Source: Sporosarcina gallistercoris (GTDB taxonomy: Bacteria > Bacillota > Bacilli > Bacillales_A > Planococcaceae). Taken from it: a stretch of DNA of 64,000 nt. Positions 44,964-54,345 of the stretch are shown one piece after another (position 1 is the stretch's first letter; each line of letters begins with the position of its first letter). A model generated the notes under the pieces. The model was given only the letters and a program-made list of their open reading frames with translations, had not been told where the DNA came from and made no database searches. Position numbers and translations under genes: made by a program. The DNA lies in contig NZ_JACSQY010000002.1 of NCBI RefSeq assembly GCF_014836415.1, positions 248,001-312,000 of the forward strand, in the 5' to 3' direction.

Positions 44964-45318
44964 CTGCCGTAGGTCGGATTCAATTCTCAGCAACTGAATA
45001 CAAAGCTTTTATAGAAAGGCGCCCTATTTGCTGCCTAAAGAAACTAAAACACAATAGATAGTTAAATTTGAACTGGTTGAATTACTATCAAGAATTGATT
45101 GATCCATTCCCCCGTACCATTCCTTGCAACATCAGAGAACTCTACAAAATACCGCCATGCCTCCTCACTGTCACTGGAGGCTGCTCTCCATTCTGAATTC
45201 ACCTTCGTATTACCCGCCAAACAAACTTTCCGATTTATTCCATCTATTTACCTATTGCAATTCTACCATTTCGATCAATAATCAAAACATACCCTATCTT
45301 GTTCCAAAAGGAGGTCCG
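44964..45318. other. Leader region ahead of the ktrB-like gene
   Basis: This 355-base stretch contains no supportable CDS; the reading frame that runs into ktrB from 45124 has no RBS. One perfect inverted repeat, GCCTCC...GGAGGC, lies at 45159-45181 around an 11-nt loop. I checked for the c-di-AMP (ydaO-type) riboswitch found upstream of ktr genes and do not recognise one. A weak promoter guess is TTGCAA-N17-ATAATC near 45256-45284. Confidence 0.35.
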
Positions 45319-46653
45319 ATGATGTACGTTTCTTTCATACGCAAAAAAAGACGGGTGACTCCGCCGATTCTCATTGCGGGCAGTTTTTTAATAACGATAT
45401 TCATCGGTACCTTGTTACTCAAACTCCCCTTCGCAACGACGATTCCAATTACGTGGACAAATGCATTGTTTACTGCAACATCCGCGACAACTGTGACTGG
45501 ATTGAGTGTTTTTGACATTGGTTCTACTCTTACGCTCTTCGGTGAAATTGTACTTCTCACTCTTATTCAAATAGGCGGGGTTGGGTTAATGGCTTTCGCT
45601 GTAGCAATTCTAATGATTCTCGGACGAAAAGTAGGCATGAAAAACAGGATATTTCTTCAAGAATCATTCAGTCAGCAATCGTTGGGGGGAACAGTTAGAT
45701 TTTTGAGAAGCATTCTGATCTTTGTTTTCGTGACAGAAGGATTGGCATTTATTATATTATCATTTTTTTGGGTGCCCGAGTTCGGTTTGAAACAAGGTCT
45801 CTACTATAGTCTCTTCCATGTCATTTCGGCTTTTAACAACGCAGGATTCTCTTTATTCCCTGATAACTTAATGGGTTTTGCCGGAGACTTTCCAGTAACG
45901 CTCATTTTATCTTCACTCTTTATCATTGGAGGACTGGGTTTTACGGTCGTCATGGAGGTCATAGCAAAACAATCACCTAAACAATGGTCTCTTCATACTA
46001 AAATCATGCTGGCCGGGACGCTCACGGTTAACTTAATTGCTACATTTTTATTGTTTGTATTGGAATATCATAATATGAAGACCATCGGGAGTATGTCCAT
46101 AGGAGACAAAGTACTGACCTCCTATTTCCAAGCGGTGACTCCAAGAACGGCTGGGTTCAATATGGTCGCCATGGGGGATATGGAAAACAGTTCTCTCCTG
46201 TTGACGCTGTTGCTGATGTTTATCGGAGGAGGCAGCGCTTCTACAGCGTCAGGCATTAAACTGACAACATTCATCGTCATTGTAGTTGCAACTCTAGCGT
46301 ATTTTAGAGGGATGACAGAACCTCATCTGTTTAAACGAACAATTAAATCAGAAATCATTTTCCGCTCGCTTGCAATCGCAGCAGTTAGTTCCATGCTCGT
46401 ATTTACGGCGTTCTTCTTGTTGACGATAACAGAAACGCTCCCATTCCTTCCTTTGTTACTGGAGACGATGTCTGCATTCGGGACGGTAGGACTGTCCGTA
46501 GGCATCACTGGGAATTTGAGTCCCATTGGCGAATGGATTCTTTGTGCAGTCATGTTTTTAGGAAGAATTGGCCCGCTGACACTATTTTTCTTACTGATTC
46601 GGCCTAAGAAAGAGTCTTTCAAGTATTCATACGACCGTGTCCATACAGGATGA
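45319..46653 (+). CDS. ktrB: Potassium uptake channel subunit, KtrB/TrkH family
   Basis: A 444-residue K+ translocating subunit. It has four M1-P-M2 repeats. The filter loops are visible as TATSATTVTGLSVF, SAFNNAGFSLFPD, AVTPRTAGFNMVA and MSAFGTVGLSVG. The last, FLGRIGPLTLFFLLI, is typical for KtrB. I chose ATG 45319 (MMYVSFIRKK), with AAAGGAGG 5 nt upstream; the upstream in-frame extension is rejected. No KtrA/KtrC RCK partner lies next to it in this window, so it probably depends on one encoded elsewhere (KtrD-like arrangement). Confidence 0.9.
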   Translation: MMYVSFIRKKRRVTPPILIAGSFLITIFIGTLLLKLPFATTIPITWTNALFTATSATTVTGLSVFDIGSTLTLFGEIVLLTLIQIGGVGLMAFAVAILMILGRKVGMKNRIFLQESFSQQSLGGTVRFLRSILIFVFVTEGLAFIILSFFWVPEFGLKQGLYYSLFHVISAFNNAGFSLFPDNLMGFAGDFPVTLILSSLFIIGGLGFTVVMEVIAKQSPKQWSLHTKIMLAGTLTVNLIATFLLFVLEYHNMKTIGSMSIGDKVLTSYFQAVTPRTAGFNMVAMGDMENSSLLLTLLLMFIGGGSASTASGIKLTTFIVIVVATLAYFRGMTEPHLFKRTIKSEIIFRSLAIAAVSSMLVFTAFFLLTITETLPFLPLLLETMSAFGTVGLSVGITGNLSPIGEWILCAVMFLGRIGPLTLFFLLIRPKKESFKYSYDRVHTG

Positions 46654-46660
46654 TATAAAG

Positions 46661-46707
46661 ATGCCTCCATTCGCCCGCTTATTCAGGTGCATGGAGGTCT
46701 CTTTTTT
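46661..46707 (+). terminator. Terminator of ktrB-like gene
   Basis: GCCTCCAT and ATGGAGGT pair across a long loop, followed by CTCTTTTTT. Confidence 0.7.
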
Positions 46708-46812
46708 GGTGTATGAACAATATCCTTCCTAAGAGTCTGTATTGATGTTTGCAATCGGAGATTTATGAACAGTTCTCTACATTTGCACCACACACGCAAA
46801 TCCCTCATTACG

Positions 46813-47517
46813 TTAGTCAATCTTCAATAAATCATAAGGAGTTATAATCCCGATCAACTCTTCGTCATGCCCGGCATTCTCAGTGATGAGCAGCGCCTCA
46901 AGACGTGTCCCTTTTGAAATCGCCCGTTTGAAATAATCTTCCGCTTCGTACACAGAAAGATCTCTTCTGACAAATTCAAACGATTCTTTACGTTTTTCAT
47001 AGTTGTAGACGTCAGACAGTGTCGGTATTTCCCGGGAAATAGAGTCTTCTGTCGATTGTCCTGCTAGCCAATACGTAATACCTGCAGCTGTAATGAGTCC
47101 TTTGAATTTTCCGCTTTCGTAAATAGGCAACTGACCAAACTTATTCTCACGCATTAGCTTGAGGGCGGTTGTAAGCGGATCTGACGCTTGGAGTGTATGT
47201 ACCTTACAACCGAACAAAGCACCCACATTGAGAGGATTGCTCACTTTCCGTTCAATCAATTCAATGCGTTCCACGATATCATCATGTGGTTCAGCAATTA
47301 CATAATCAACGCCTGTTCGATGGTGAATAATGGCGTTTCGCAAGTCCCCAAACTCGCGTAAGTCTTCTTCGTAATTCCGAACAACCGAGTTTTTAATTTT
47401 TGCTTTTTCAATCAGTCGATAAAAAGGAAGAAAACCGCTTTCATCAACTTTTTTTGATAATGATTTTTCAATACGATTATAAGCAATGATAAACCGATCA
47501 GAATTTTTAACAGACAT
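46813..47517 (-). CDS. CBS-domain protein of unknown function
   Basis: A 234-residue cytosolic protein. The N-terminal half (about 1-95) is helical and charged (RFIIAYNRIEKSLSKKV, NAIIHHRTGVDYVIAEP), seen in a group of CBS proteins without known role. The C-terminal half carries two CBS units (DPLTTALKLMRENKFGQLPIYE near 115 and ALLITENAGHDEELIGIITPYDLL near the end). AAAGGAG precedes by 11 nt the ATG at 47517; a GTG two codons earlier (47523) is 5 nt from it and equally likely. It faces the ktrB-like gene but the sequence gives no functional link. Confidence 0.7.
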   Translation of the reverse strand: MSVKNSDRFIIAYNRIEKSLSKKVDESGFLPFYRLIEKAKIKNSVVRNYEEDLREFGDLRNAIIHHRTGVDYVIAEPHDDIVERIELIERKVSNPLNVGALFGCKVHTLQASDPLTTALKLMRENKFGQLPIYESGKFKGLITAAGITYWLAGQSTEDSISREIPTLSDVYNYEKRKESFEFVRRDLSVYEAEDYFKRAISKGTRLEALLITENAGHDEELIGIITPYDLLKID

Positions 47518-47572
47518 GTCCACGTCAACTCCTTTCAATTAAGTATACCCATTATTGCCAGTTGAACCTCAT

Positions 47573-47610
47573 CAAAAATCCGCCTCCTTTGCAGGAGACG
47601 GATTTCTTTC
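47573..47610 (-). terminator. Terminator of the app/opp-like operon
   Basis: On the minus strand AAATCCGTCTCCT and AGGAGGCGGATTT pair around GCAA, followed by TTGATG. Confidence 0.82.
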
Positions 47611-47616
47611 GATTAC

Positions 47617-49431
47617 TTATTCACTTACACCCATTTCGTACAGACGCAAGTCAGAACCTGGATCCATTGTGTAGTTAACTACACGATTGTTAACACCTTT
47701 AAGTGCATAACGGTAAACCGTTGGTGCGACTGGAACATCTTCAAACATAAGTTCCTGCCACTGGTTGTAGATATCTTTACGGTATTCCAAGTCAAATGCC
47801 TTTTCAGAAGTACCCGCCTTCAACAACTCATCATTCTTTTCGCTTGTGTAGCGAGTGTAGTTGAATGATGCTGTACGTCCATATAGTCCAGATGGATCCG
47901 GATCAGAACCAGTTCCCCATGCCCCTTGGTAAATATCGATTTTCGGATCATCATTTTCAACCATGTCATAGAATGCGTTGAAGTCGTGTAGACGACCATC
48001 AACTAGCTCTACTTTCAGTCCAACGTCAGCCCAGTTTTGCATGTAAGCTTTTGCAATCGGCTCAGCTGTTTCTCCACCTGACATTGTAGCGAAGTTAATG
48101 ACTAATTTTTCACCATTTTGGTCTTCACGGAATCCATCACCGTCTGTATCTTTGAATCCTGCTTCTTCAAGAAGCTCTTTTGCTTTTTCCGGGTCATAAG
48201 CGCGTCCTTCGATGCTCTCATCGTGGAAGCTTTCAAATACAGGAATAATCAAAGATGTTGCTGGGAAACGAAGACCGTGATAAAGTTTTTCACCGATTGT
48301 CTTGTTATCCATTGCATGCCACATTGCTTGGCGAAGCTCTTTGCTAGCCATTTTCGCGTTAGGATCTGTTACGTTCTCTTTCTTCGTTGCATCCCACTTA
48401 CCTTGTTTGAAACCGATGTACGTGTAAGCATAGTCAATATCTGCAAGAAGTTCCATACCTTCTACATCTTTAACCGTTTCGTACTGATCAGCTGGAATAC
48501 TCGCTAGGTCAATATCACCTTTTTTCATTGATTCAACGATTGTTGCAGAACTAACCACTTTTTGAACGATTGACTTAAGAGCCGGCTTGCCTCTCCAGTA
48601 GTCATCATTGCGTGCATAAAGTACAGATTCGCCTGGTACAATTTTTTCAATCTTATAAGGTCCGAAACCGATTGGGTTTACACGGATTTTGTCTGAAGAC
48701 TCAAGATCTTTCATTGTCACTTCACCAGTCATAAGATCTCCAACGTGGTGACGTGGTGTTGCATAAGACCAGAATCCAGAAAGGATTGATGGTGTTGCTT
48801 CAGTGAATGAGAACTCCATCTTTTGATCGTCAATAATTTTGATACCAGAGATTTCTTTTGTTTTGCCTTCGTGGTATTCAGGCATACCTACTACGTTTTC
48901 GATCATGAAATCGTAACGGTTACCCGCGTAATCCGGGTGACCAAGAATTTCGTAAGAGTAAAGGAGGTCACTTGTTTTAACAGGCTCTCCGTCATGCCAT
49001 TTCAAGCCGTCTTTGATAGTCAATGTTATTTTCTTGTTATCTTCAGAAAGCTCATATGTTGCAGCACCGTTGTTAGTTATCAAGTAGTCACCATCCGTAT
49101 CAAGTAGTGCTTCATCGAAGTATCCAAGGATTTCAGCGTCATACGTACCTGAATAGAAGTTACGGTTTAATGTTCCTTCGAATGGCTCATCTGCAACCAT
49201 TGCGATTGTCATTTCCCCATCTTCGATTGCTTCTTTGTCGTTACTAGTTTCTAGAGGGAAATCAAGGTCTGCTTTAGCATCTTCCCCACCTTTTTCAGTA
49301 TTGGTATCTTTCCCGTTATCTTTCCCGTCGTCTTTTCCGCCATCTGCACTATCGCCACCATTACAAGCAGCCAGGAACACACTGAGGACGAGCATCAGAC
49401 TTGCCAGCAACATTAAACTTCTTTTCTTCAA
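47617..49431 (-). CDS. Oligopeptide ABC transporter, substrate-binding lipoprotein (AppA/OppA-like)
   Basis: A 604-residue extracellular binding protein. The lipoprotein signal spans residues 1-23 with lipobox FLAAC. A Gly/Asp/Lys linker follows (about 24-55). The family-5 fold begins near EDGEMTIAMVADEPFEGTLN, with LKWHDGEPVKTSDLLYSYEIL near 150 and IRVNPIGFGPYKIEKI. Start is TTG 49431 behind GGGGAGGT. It is the last gene of a DFBCA operon, 21 nt after oppC. Size is like AppA (large oligopeptides). Confidence 0.92.
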   Translation of the reverse strand: MKKRSLMLLASLMLVLSVFLAACNGGDSADGGKDDGKDNGKDTNTEKGGEDAKADLDFPLETSNDKEAIEDGEMTIAMVADEPFEGTLNRNFYSGTYDAEILGYFDEALLDTDGDYLITNNGAATYELSEDNKKITLTIKDGLKWHDGEPVKTSDLLYSYEILGHPDYAGNRYDFMIENVVGMPEYHEGKTKEISGIKIIDDQKMEFSFTEATPSILSGFWSYATPRHHVGDLMTGEVTMKDLESSDKIRVNPIGFGPYKIEKIVPGESVLYARNDDYWRGKPALKSIVQKVVSSATIVESMKKGDIDLASIPADQYETVKDVEGMELLADIDYAYTYIGFKQGKWDATKKENVTDPNAKMASKELRQAMWHAMDNKTIGEKLYHGLRFPATSLIIPVFESFHDESIEGRAYDPEKAKELLEEAGFKDTDGDGFREDQNGEKLVINFATMSGGETAEPIAKAYMQNWADVGLKVELVDGRLHDFNAFYDMVENDDPKIDIYQGAWGTGSDPDPSGLYGRTASFNYTRYTSEKNDELLKAGTSEKAFDLEYRKDIYNQWQELMFEDVPVAPTVYRYALKGVNNRVVNYTMDPGSDLRLYEMGVSE

Positions 49432-49452
49432 TTGTCTTACCTCCCCTTTTTT

Positions 49453-50358
49453 TTAAGCCAATCTTTGTCTCGCATCCGACGCACGTTTCACCGCTTGCCC
49501 GATGTAATTTATACACAGCATCATTACTAATATCAGTAATGCTGCAGGTAACCAAACCCACCATTTGTTTTGGACGATATCCGGATTTGTCGCAAATGCG
49601 ATTAGTGTCCCGAGAGAGGGGGTACTTGCCGGAAGTCCAAAACCTAGGAATGTCAAACTGGTCTCAAGACCGATGTTGCCCGCGAGTGTCAATGTCATAT
49701 TTACAATGACAAGTGAGCTCAGGTTCGGGAACATTTCAAAGAACATGATTTTCCAACTCGGAGTCCCAAGTGTTTTGGATGCATTAATGTAATCGAGATC
49801 TCGTTCTGCAAGACCTTTCGACCGGATCAGCCTGGCTTTTCCAAACCAGGCAAACGCACTCATGATTAACACGAATGTGAATACTGTATATTCCGGGACA
49901 ATCACAACAAATACAATGATGAACATCAAACTTGGCAGGACCATTAAGAAGTCAATGATTCTCATAATTACATTGTCGACCATGCCACCGAAAAATCCGG
50001 CTATTAAGCCTATCGTTAAACCGAACAGACCGGCAATTACCGTTACACTTAGACCAATCGTGAATGAGTTTCGCGTTCCGATCAGCAACTGTCCAAATAC
50101 GTCCCGCCCTCCATCGTCTGTTCCAAGCAGATGAGTTTCTGAAGGTGCTTCCCATGTTTCAAGGAAATTCACTCGTTGGAGCTGTTCCTGGTCAATGAAT
50201 AACGGTGATCCATATGCAGTAATCAGCATACCAAGTAGCAATACTAACGAAATCAGTGCCATTTTATCGTGTCTGATTTCCCGCCAAACTGTTTTGGCAA
50301 ATGACGGATTATTTGCTTTTTCTTTAGCGATCAATTCTTTTTGATTCACTGTAACCAT
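49453..50358 (-). CDS. Oligopeptide ABC transporter permease (AppC/OppC-like)
   Basis: A 301-residue permease. Charged N-terminus (1-30), first helix at MALISLVLLLGMLITAYG, then the signature THLLGTDDGGRDVFGQLLIGTRNSF of OppC/DppC proteins. The EAA loop contains INASKTLGTPSWKIMFFEMFPN. The start ATG 50358 has GGAGGG upstream. It follows oppB by 27 nt. Confidence 0.92.
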   Translation of the reverse strand: MVTVNQKELIAKEKANNPSFAKTVWREIRHDKMALISLVLLLGMLITAYGSPLFIDQEQLQRVNFLETWEAPSETHLLGTDDGGRDVFGQLLIGTRNSFTIGLSVTVIAGLFGLTIGLIAGFFGGMVDNVIMRIIDFLMVLPSLMFIIVFVVIVPEYTVFTFVLIMSAFAWFGKARLIRSKGLAERDLDYINASKTLGTPSWKIMFFEMFPNLSSLVIVNMTLTLAGNIGLETSLTFLGFGLPASTPSLGTLIAFATNPDIVQNKWWVWLPAALLILVMMLCINYIGQAVKRASDARQRLA

Positions 50359-50385
50359 ATCTCGATTCCCTCCTCATCTGCTTTT

Positions 50386-51354
50386 CTATTCAATTCGGAT
50401 ACGCGGATCAATCGCACTCAAAATAATATCCGAGAGCATCGTTCCGACAATAACAGCTGTCCCTGAAATCATGACAATGGCTGTTACAACGGTGAAATCG
50501 CGTCCTGTAATCGATTGAATGAAGAGCTGACCGAGACCTGGGTAACTAAAGATCGTTTCCAAGAAAATCGAACCGCCAATCAATCCTGTAATTTCATATC
50601 CTAGGAATGCAGCGATCGGCAGCAACGAGTTACGTAAAATGTGCCGTGTATAGACTTTACCTTCAGGCACCCCTTTTGAGCGTGCTGTTTTAACAAAGTC
50701 TTTCAATTTCGTATCGATAATATCGTTCCTTAAATATTGGATTGTTCCGAAAGTTGCGAGCAGAGCTCCGGACATTCCTGGAAGGACTAAGTGCTTTATT
50801 TTGCTGACGTAGTATTCCCATGATCCTGTTTCTATTCGGATATCCACACTTCCCCCGGTAGGGAACCAGCCGAGTATAAAACTGAATAAGAACAGCATGA
50901 GTAAAGCGAAAACGAACAAAGGTGTGGCAAATGAAAAGTAGTTATACGTGACGATTAGTTTATCCGCCCAGGTGTCCGTCCACCTGCCGGCTATGATGCC
51001 GAGCGGTATGGCAATTGCATAGGAGACAATCAAAATGAATAGTGACAGTGTAACTGTATTCGCTACCCGTCCTGCAAGCAGTGAAGTTACAGGTTGCTTA
51101 TGGGTATAAGAACTCCCTAAATCCCCTTTGACCGCTTTTCCTACCCAAGCACCGTACTGTACATACCACGGGTCGTTAAGACCATATTGTTCACGGATCT
51201 TTTCTACTTGTTCCGGTGTTACGTTAGGGTTTCCCATGAACGCACCCGTTACTGCATCACCTGGCATTTGTTTTGCCAAGACGAATATAATGAGGCTTAG
51301 CAAAAAGAGTTGCGGAATCATGACGAGCAGTCGCCGAATGATGAATTTAACCAT
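50386..51354 (-). CDS. Oligopeptide ABC transporter permease (AppB/OppB-like)
   Basis: A 322-residue permease. It starts FIIRRLLVMIPQLFLLSLIIF, followed by the external loop KIREQYGLNDPWYVQYGAWV found in OppB/DppB proteins. The EAA loop is DFVKTARSKGVPEGKVYTRHILRNSLLP (about 215-245). It ends AIDPRIRIE as usual. The start ATG has AAGGAGGG upstream, formed by the end of oppF, so the pair is tightly coupled (3-nt gap). Confidence 0.92.
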   Translation of the reverse strand: MVKFIIRRLLVMIPQLFLLSLIIFVLAKQMPGDAVTGAFMGNPNVTPEQVEKIREQYGLNDPWYVQYGAWVGKAVKGDLGSSYTHKQPVTSLLAGRVANTVTLSLFILIVSYAIAIPLGIIAGRWTDTWADKLIVTYNYFSFATPLFVFALLMLFLFSFILGWFPTGGSVDIRIETGSWEYYVSKIKHLVLPGMSGALLATFGTIQYLRNDIIDTKLKDFVKTARSKGVPEGKVYTRHILRNSLLPIAAFLGYEITGLIGGSIFLETIFSYPGLGQLFIQSITGRDFTVVTAIVMISGTAVIVGTMLSDIILSAIDPRIRIE

Positions 51355-51357
51355 TTC

Positions 51358-52296
51358 TTACAGCCCTCCTTGGTTCACAGCAACTGAATGCGTTGAGGTA
51401 AGCGGTTTCAAGTCAAACATTCTGCCGTCTTTGTCGAAATAACTGTCATACTCTGTCCGGTAAGCGGCATTGATTTCCTGACGCAACTCCATTTTTTCGA
51501 ATCGTTTTGCTGGATCCATCTCAGGAATTGCGGCAATCAATCGTTTTGTATAGAGATGCTGAGGATTCGTGTAAACATCTTCTGCAGTACCCTCTTCGAC
51601 AAAACGGCCTTTGTACATAATACCGATTCTGTCACAGATATGTTTGATGACCCCGAGATCGTGGGATATGAATAAGTAAGTCAATCCGAAGTCTTTCTGG
51701 ATTTCACGCATGAAGTTCAAGACCTGAGCCTGCACGGATACGTCCAATGCGGACACAGGTTCATCGGCAATGATCAATTTAGGATTGAGCATAAGCGCAC
51801 GGGCAATCCCGATCCTTTGCCGCTGACCACCAGAAAACTGGTGAGGGTACTTATAAATGGATTCTGGGCTTAAGCCTACACGTTCTATCATATTCTGAAC
51901 GCGAGTCAGCTCTTCTTTTGGCGAAAGCCGCTCAAAGTTGCGTAGAGGTTCAGCAATAATATTCAAGACGTTCTTTCTTCCGTTTAATGAAGAATAAGGA
52001 TCCTGGAAAATCATTTGGATATCACGGATATGTTTCCTGCGATCGTGTCCATTCATAGTGGCGAGGTTTTCTCCATTAAAGAGGACTTCCCCACCAGTTG
52101 CTTTGTTGAGCCCGATAATTGCGCGGCCTGTAGTGGTCTTTCCGCAACCTGACTCCCCCACTAGACCGTACGTTTCACCAGGCTGCAGTTCAAAACTGAC
52201 TCCATCCACTGCACGTACTTGGTCGACTACCCGTCGGAAGAAACCTCCACGGATTGGAAAGTGTACTTGCAAGTCTTTTACATTAAGTAGTGACAT
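51358..52296 (-). CDS. Oligopeptide ABC transporter ATPase (AppF/OppF-like)
   Basis: A 312-residue ATPase. Walker A is GESGCGKTTTGR (about 46), signature [10 protein letters not shown], Walker B IADEPVSALDVS, switch ISHDLG. The start is ATG 52296 ([10 protein letters not shown]), with GGAGGATG upstream, and overlaps the oppD stop by 14 nt. Its C-terminal tail (from about 275) lacks the Cys-rich oligopeptide-transporter motif of OppD. Confidence 0.92.
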   Translation of the reverse strand: MSLLNVKDLQVHFPIRGGFFRRVVDQVRAVDGVSFELQPGETYGLVGESGCGKTTTGRAIIGLNKATGGEVLFNGENLATMNGHDRRKHIRDIQMIFQDPYSSLNGRKNVLNIIAEPLRNFERLSPKEELTRVQNMIERVGLSPESIYKYPHQFSGGQRQRIGIARALMLNPKLIIADEPVSALDVSVQAQVLNFMREIQKDFGLTYLFISHDLGVIKHICDRIGIMYKGRFVEEGTAEDVYTNPQHLYTKRLIAAIPEMDPAKRFEKMELRQEINAAYRTEYDSYFDKDGRMFDLKPLTSTHSVAVNQGGL

Positions 52297-53302
52297 AGTT
52301 TTCATCCTCCACTCGTTCTTCAGGGAAGTGGAAGTCTTTGTAACACGTACAGCGTACAAAGTGACCTGGTTCCACTTCATGGATCGATGGATTGTCTTCA
52401 TGTGCTTCCTGTGAAATCCAAGGAATTCGAGGAGCAAAGCGGCATCCTTCGCGATCCAATTTTTGAATCGATGGCACAATTCCTTCAATGACATGCAGTT
52501 CTTCCTTATCTGTCATGTTGGAAGGAATCGAACTCAAAAGTGAGCGTGTATATGGATGCAAGGGATTTGCAAATAGTGTATTGACGTCTGCAATCTCAAC
52601 GAATTCTCCGGCATACATAACGGCTACTCGATCTGCCATCTCAGCTACTACCCCTAAGTCGTGGGTGATGAGGATGATTCCGGAATCCGTGATCCGTTGC
52701 AGCTCCTTCATCAGATCCATAATTTGGGCTTGAATCGTCACGTCCAATGCTGTTGTCGGCTCGTCCGCAATCAGCATTACTGGATTACAGGCAAGTGCGA
52801 TTGCAATCACGACACGTTGTCTCATTCCGCCTGATAGTTCGTGTGGGTATTGTTTGTAGATTCTGTCAGGATCTTTGATGCCGACCTGTTGCAGTAATTC
52901 CAAGACCCGCTTTTTCTTGGCGGACTTGGAAAGTTTCATATGGTAGTCCATCGGCTCTTCAATTTGACGGCCGATTGTTGCAAGCGGGTTCAGAGCTGTC
53001 ATCGGATCTTGAAAGATCATGCCCAAGTCTTTCCCGCGGATTTTGTTCAACTTTTCTACCGGCAGGCTTAGTAGATTCTGCCCTTTCAAGTTCACTTGAC
53101 CTTCCAGTTTTGTCGTCTTCGCATTATGAAGACCTATGATGGAGAGCGCCAAGGCACTCTTACCACATCCGGATTCACCGACAATCGCCACGACTTCATT
53201 TTTATGAACAGTTAATGAAACACCGTCCACAGCTGCGTAATAGTTTCCCTTGATGTTGAATGATGTTCGCAGATTCTCAATTTCCAAAACTGTCTCAGCC
53301 AA
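52283..53302 (-). CDS. Oligopeptide ABC transporter ATPase (AppD/OppD-like)
   Basis: A 339-residue ATPase, first gene of the operon. Walker [13 protein letters not shown]-loop [12 protein letters not shown], signature [15 protein letters not shown], Walker [13 protein letters not shown]. The C-terminal segment [10 protein letters not shown] ... RCTCYKD retains Cys residues of the oligopeptide ATPase tail. I placed the start at TTG 53302 (reading [11 protein letters not shown]) since AAGGAGGA lies 6 nt upstream; in-frame codons up to 53377 overlap the promoter and CodY-like box. Confidence 0.92.
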   Translation of the reverse strand: MAETVLEIENLRTSFNIKGNYYAAVDGVSLTVHKNEVVAIVGESGCGKSALALSIIGLHNAKTTKLEGQVNLKGQNLLSLPVEKLNKIRGKDLGMIFQDPMTALNPLATIGRQIEEPMDYHMKLSKSAKKKRVLELLQQVGIKDPDRIYKQYPHELSGGMRQRVVIAIALACNPVMLIADEPTTALDVTIQAQIMDLMKELQRITDSGIILITHDLGVVAEMADRVAVMYAGEFVEIADVNTLFANPLHPYTRSLLSSIPSNMTDKEELHVIEGIVPSIQKLDREGCRFAPRIPWISQEAHEDNPSIHEVEPGHFVRCTCYKDFHFPEERVEDENYVTT

Positions 53303-53349
53303 CGCAGTTCCTCCTTGCCTATGGTGATATGTACGAAAAAGGTTAATCA

Positions 53350-53364
53350 AATTTTCTGACTTTA
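53350..53364. promoter_or_regulatory. Candidate CodY box at the start of the app/opp transcript
   Basis: AATTTTCTGACTTTA matches the CodY consensus AATTTTCWGAAAATT at 11 of 15 positions. It sits just downstream of the predicted transcription start. B. subtilis app is CodY-controlled, which fits. Confidence 0.4.
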
Positions 53365-53376
53365 TAAGCTTTTTCA

Positions 53377-53405
53377 ACTATACTACACAATTTTTCCGTT
53401 GGCAA
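53377..53405 (-). promoter_or_regulatory. Promoter of the app/opp-like operon
   Basis: Minus strand TTGCCA (53405-53400), 17-bp spacer, TATAGT (53382-53377). Transcription would start near 53370. Confidence 0.65.
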
Positions 53406-53719
53406 TACTATTTTCTCAGAATACCAAATACATAGATTATTTCAACTATGACAATCAGATGACAAACTCTGTAACAAAGGGAACGTAGATCATATTCTCC
53501 CTGAAAAATATTGCAGGAATTTTTTATTTACAGGTTAAAACCCTTTTGCATCACTATTTTTCAAATCCAGTGTATGAATATTATTTGATTCTACACCACT
53601 GGGAATTGCCCCATTACTTTAGAAGGATATACCCGCCAAACCTAATCCATCCAGTTCTATCGTTCTCTGTTTTACGACATTTCGCGACACGAAAATCCAC
53701 TCTACAATAATAAATCCAG
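53406..53719. other. Intergenic DNA between pcp and the app/opp promoter
   Basis: About 310 AT-rich bases with no CDS or RNA I can support and no clear terminator for pcp. A second weak CodY-like word, ATTTTCTCAGAATA, lies near 53410-53423. Confidence 0.4.
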
Positions 53720-54331
53720 TTAAATTTCATCTGAAAGAGTTTGAATACACATGGTGACCCCTTTAACTAGCTCATCCAACGACCAACCCGCAATTTTGCC
53801 TTGCTGAATTGCCAACTCAAACGAAGCAGGTATATGCAAAAAGCCTGATGGCATTTCCGGTTTATGTCTGGCCGCCCAATGAAGACCTGCATACATCACG
53901 TTATTACACAAATAGGTTCCCGCAGAATTAGAGATTGCTGCGGGTAATCCCGTTGCATTCAAACGGTTCACCATCTCACGGATGGGAAGCGTAGAAAAGT
54001 AGGCAGGCGGGCCATTTGGATCTATCGTTTCATCAATCGGCTGATGCCCTTCATTGTCCGGTTCTCCATCTTTCACATTGAGTGCAACCCGTTCTGGAGT
54101 CATTTTATAACGGCCGCCCGCAAGACCTAATGATAGGACGGCATCCGGGTTCTCCTTATTGATATGCTCAAGCAACTCTTCACCGGAAGCATTAAAATTC
54201 ACCGGTAGGATTTTGCCGCAAATCATATAGTCTCCAATTATAGTCCCCTCCAGTTTTTCAACGACTTGCATCGTCGGGTTCACAGGAAATGAGAGAAAAG
54301 GTTCAAAGCCAGTAAGCAGTAATTTCTTCAA
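53720..54331 (-). CDS. pcp: Pyrrolidone-carboxylate peptidase (pyroglutamyl peptidase I)
   Basis: A 203-residue cysteine peptidase that removes N-terminal pyroglutamate. The triad is visible: Glu80 in MTPERVALN, Cys142 in NSAGTYLCN, His166 in GFLHIP. The N-terminal LLTGFEPF is invariant in the family. Start is TTG 54331 with AAAGGGGA 8 nt upstream. It lies 14 nt after the ykfD-like gene, which makes it part of the dpp/ykf operon, where it would process imported peptides. Confidence 0.95.
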   Translation of the reverse strand: MKKLLLTGFEPFLSFPVNPTMQVVEKLEGTIIGDYMICGKILPVNFNASGEELLEHINKENPDAVLSLGLAGGRYKMTPERVALNVKDGEPDNEGHQPIDETIDPNGPPAYFSTLPIREMVNRLNATGLPAAISNSAGTYLCNNVMYAGLHWAARHKPEMPSGFLHIPASFELAIQQGKIAGWSLDELVKGVTMCIQTLSDEI

Positions 54332-54345
54332 CTTAAAAATCCCCT

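Noticed and set aside
44964-45318. ydaO/c-di-AMP riboswitch ahead of ktrB
   Set aside because: No recognisable conserved ydaO core; only a 6-bp inverted repeat is visible.
45124-45318. 65-residue N-terminal extension of KtrB
   Set aside because: The in-frame upstream ATG lacks an RBS and the extension has no membrane or KtrB-like features; AAAGGAGG directly precedes ATG 45319.
52297-52494. N-terminal extension of the OppF-like ATPase
   Set aside because: It lies wholly inside oppD in another frame; the ATPase domain begins at MSLLNVKD with its own RBS.
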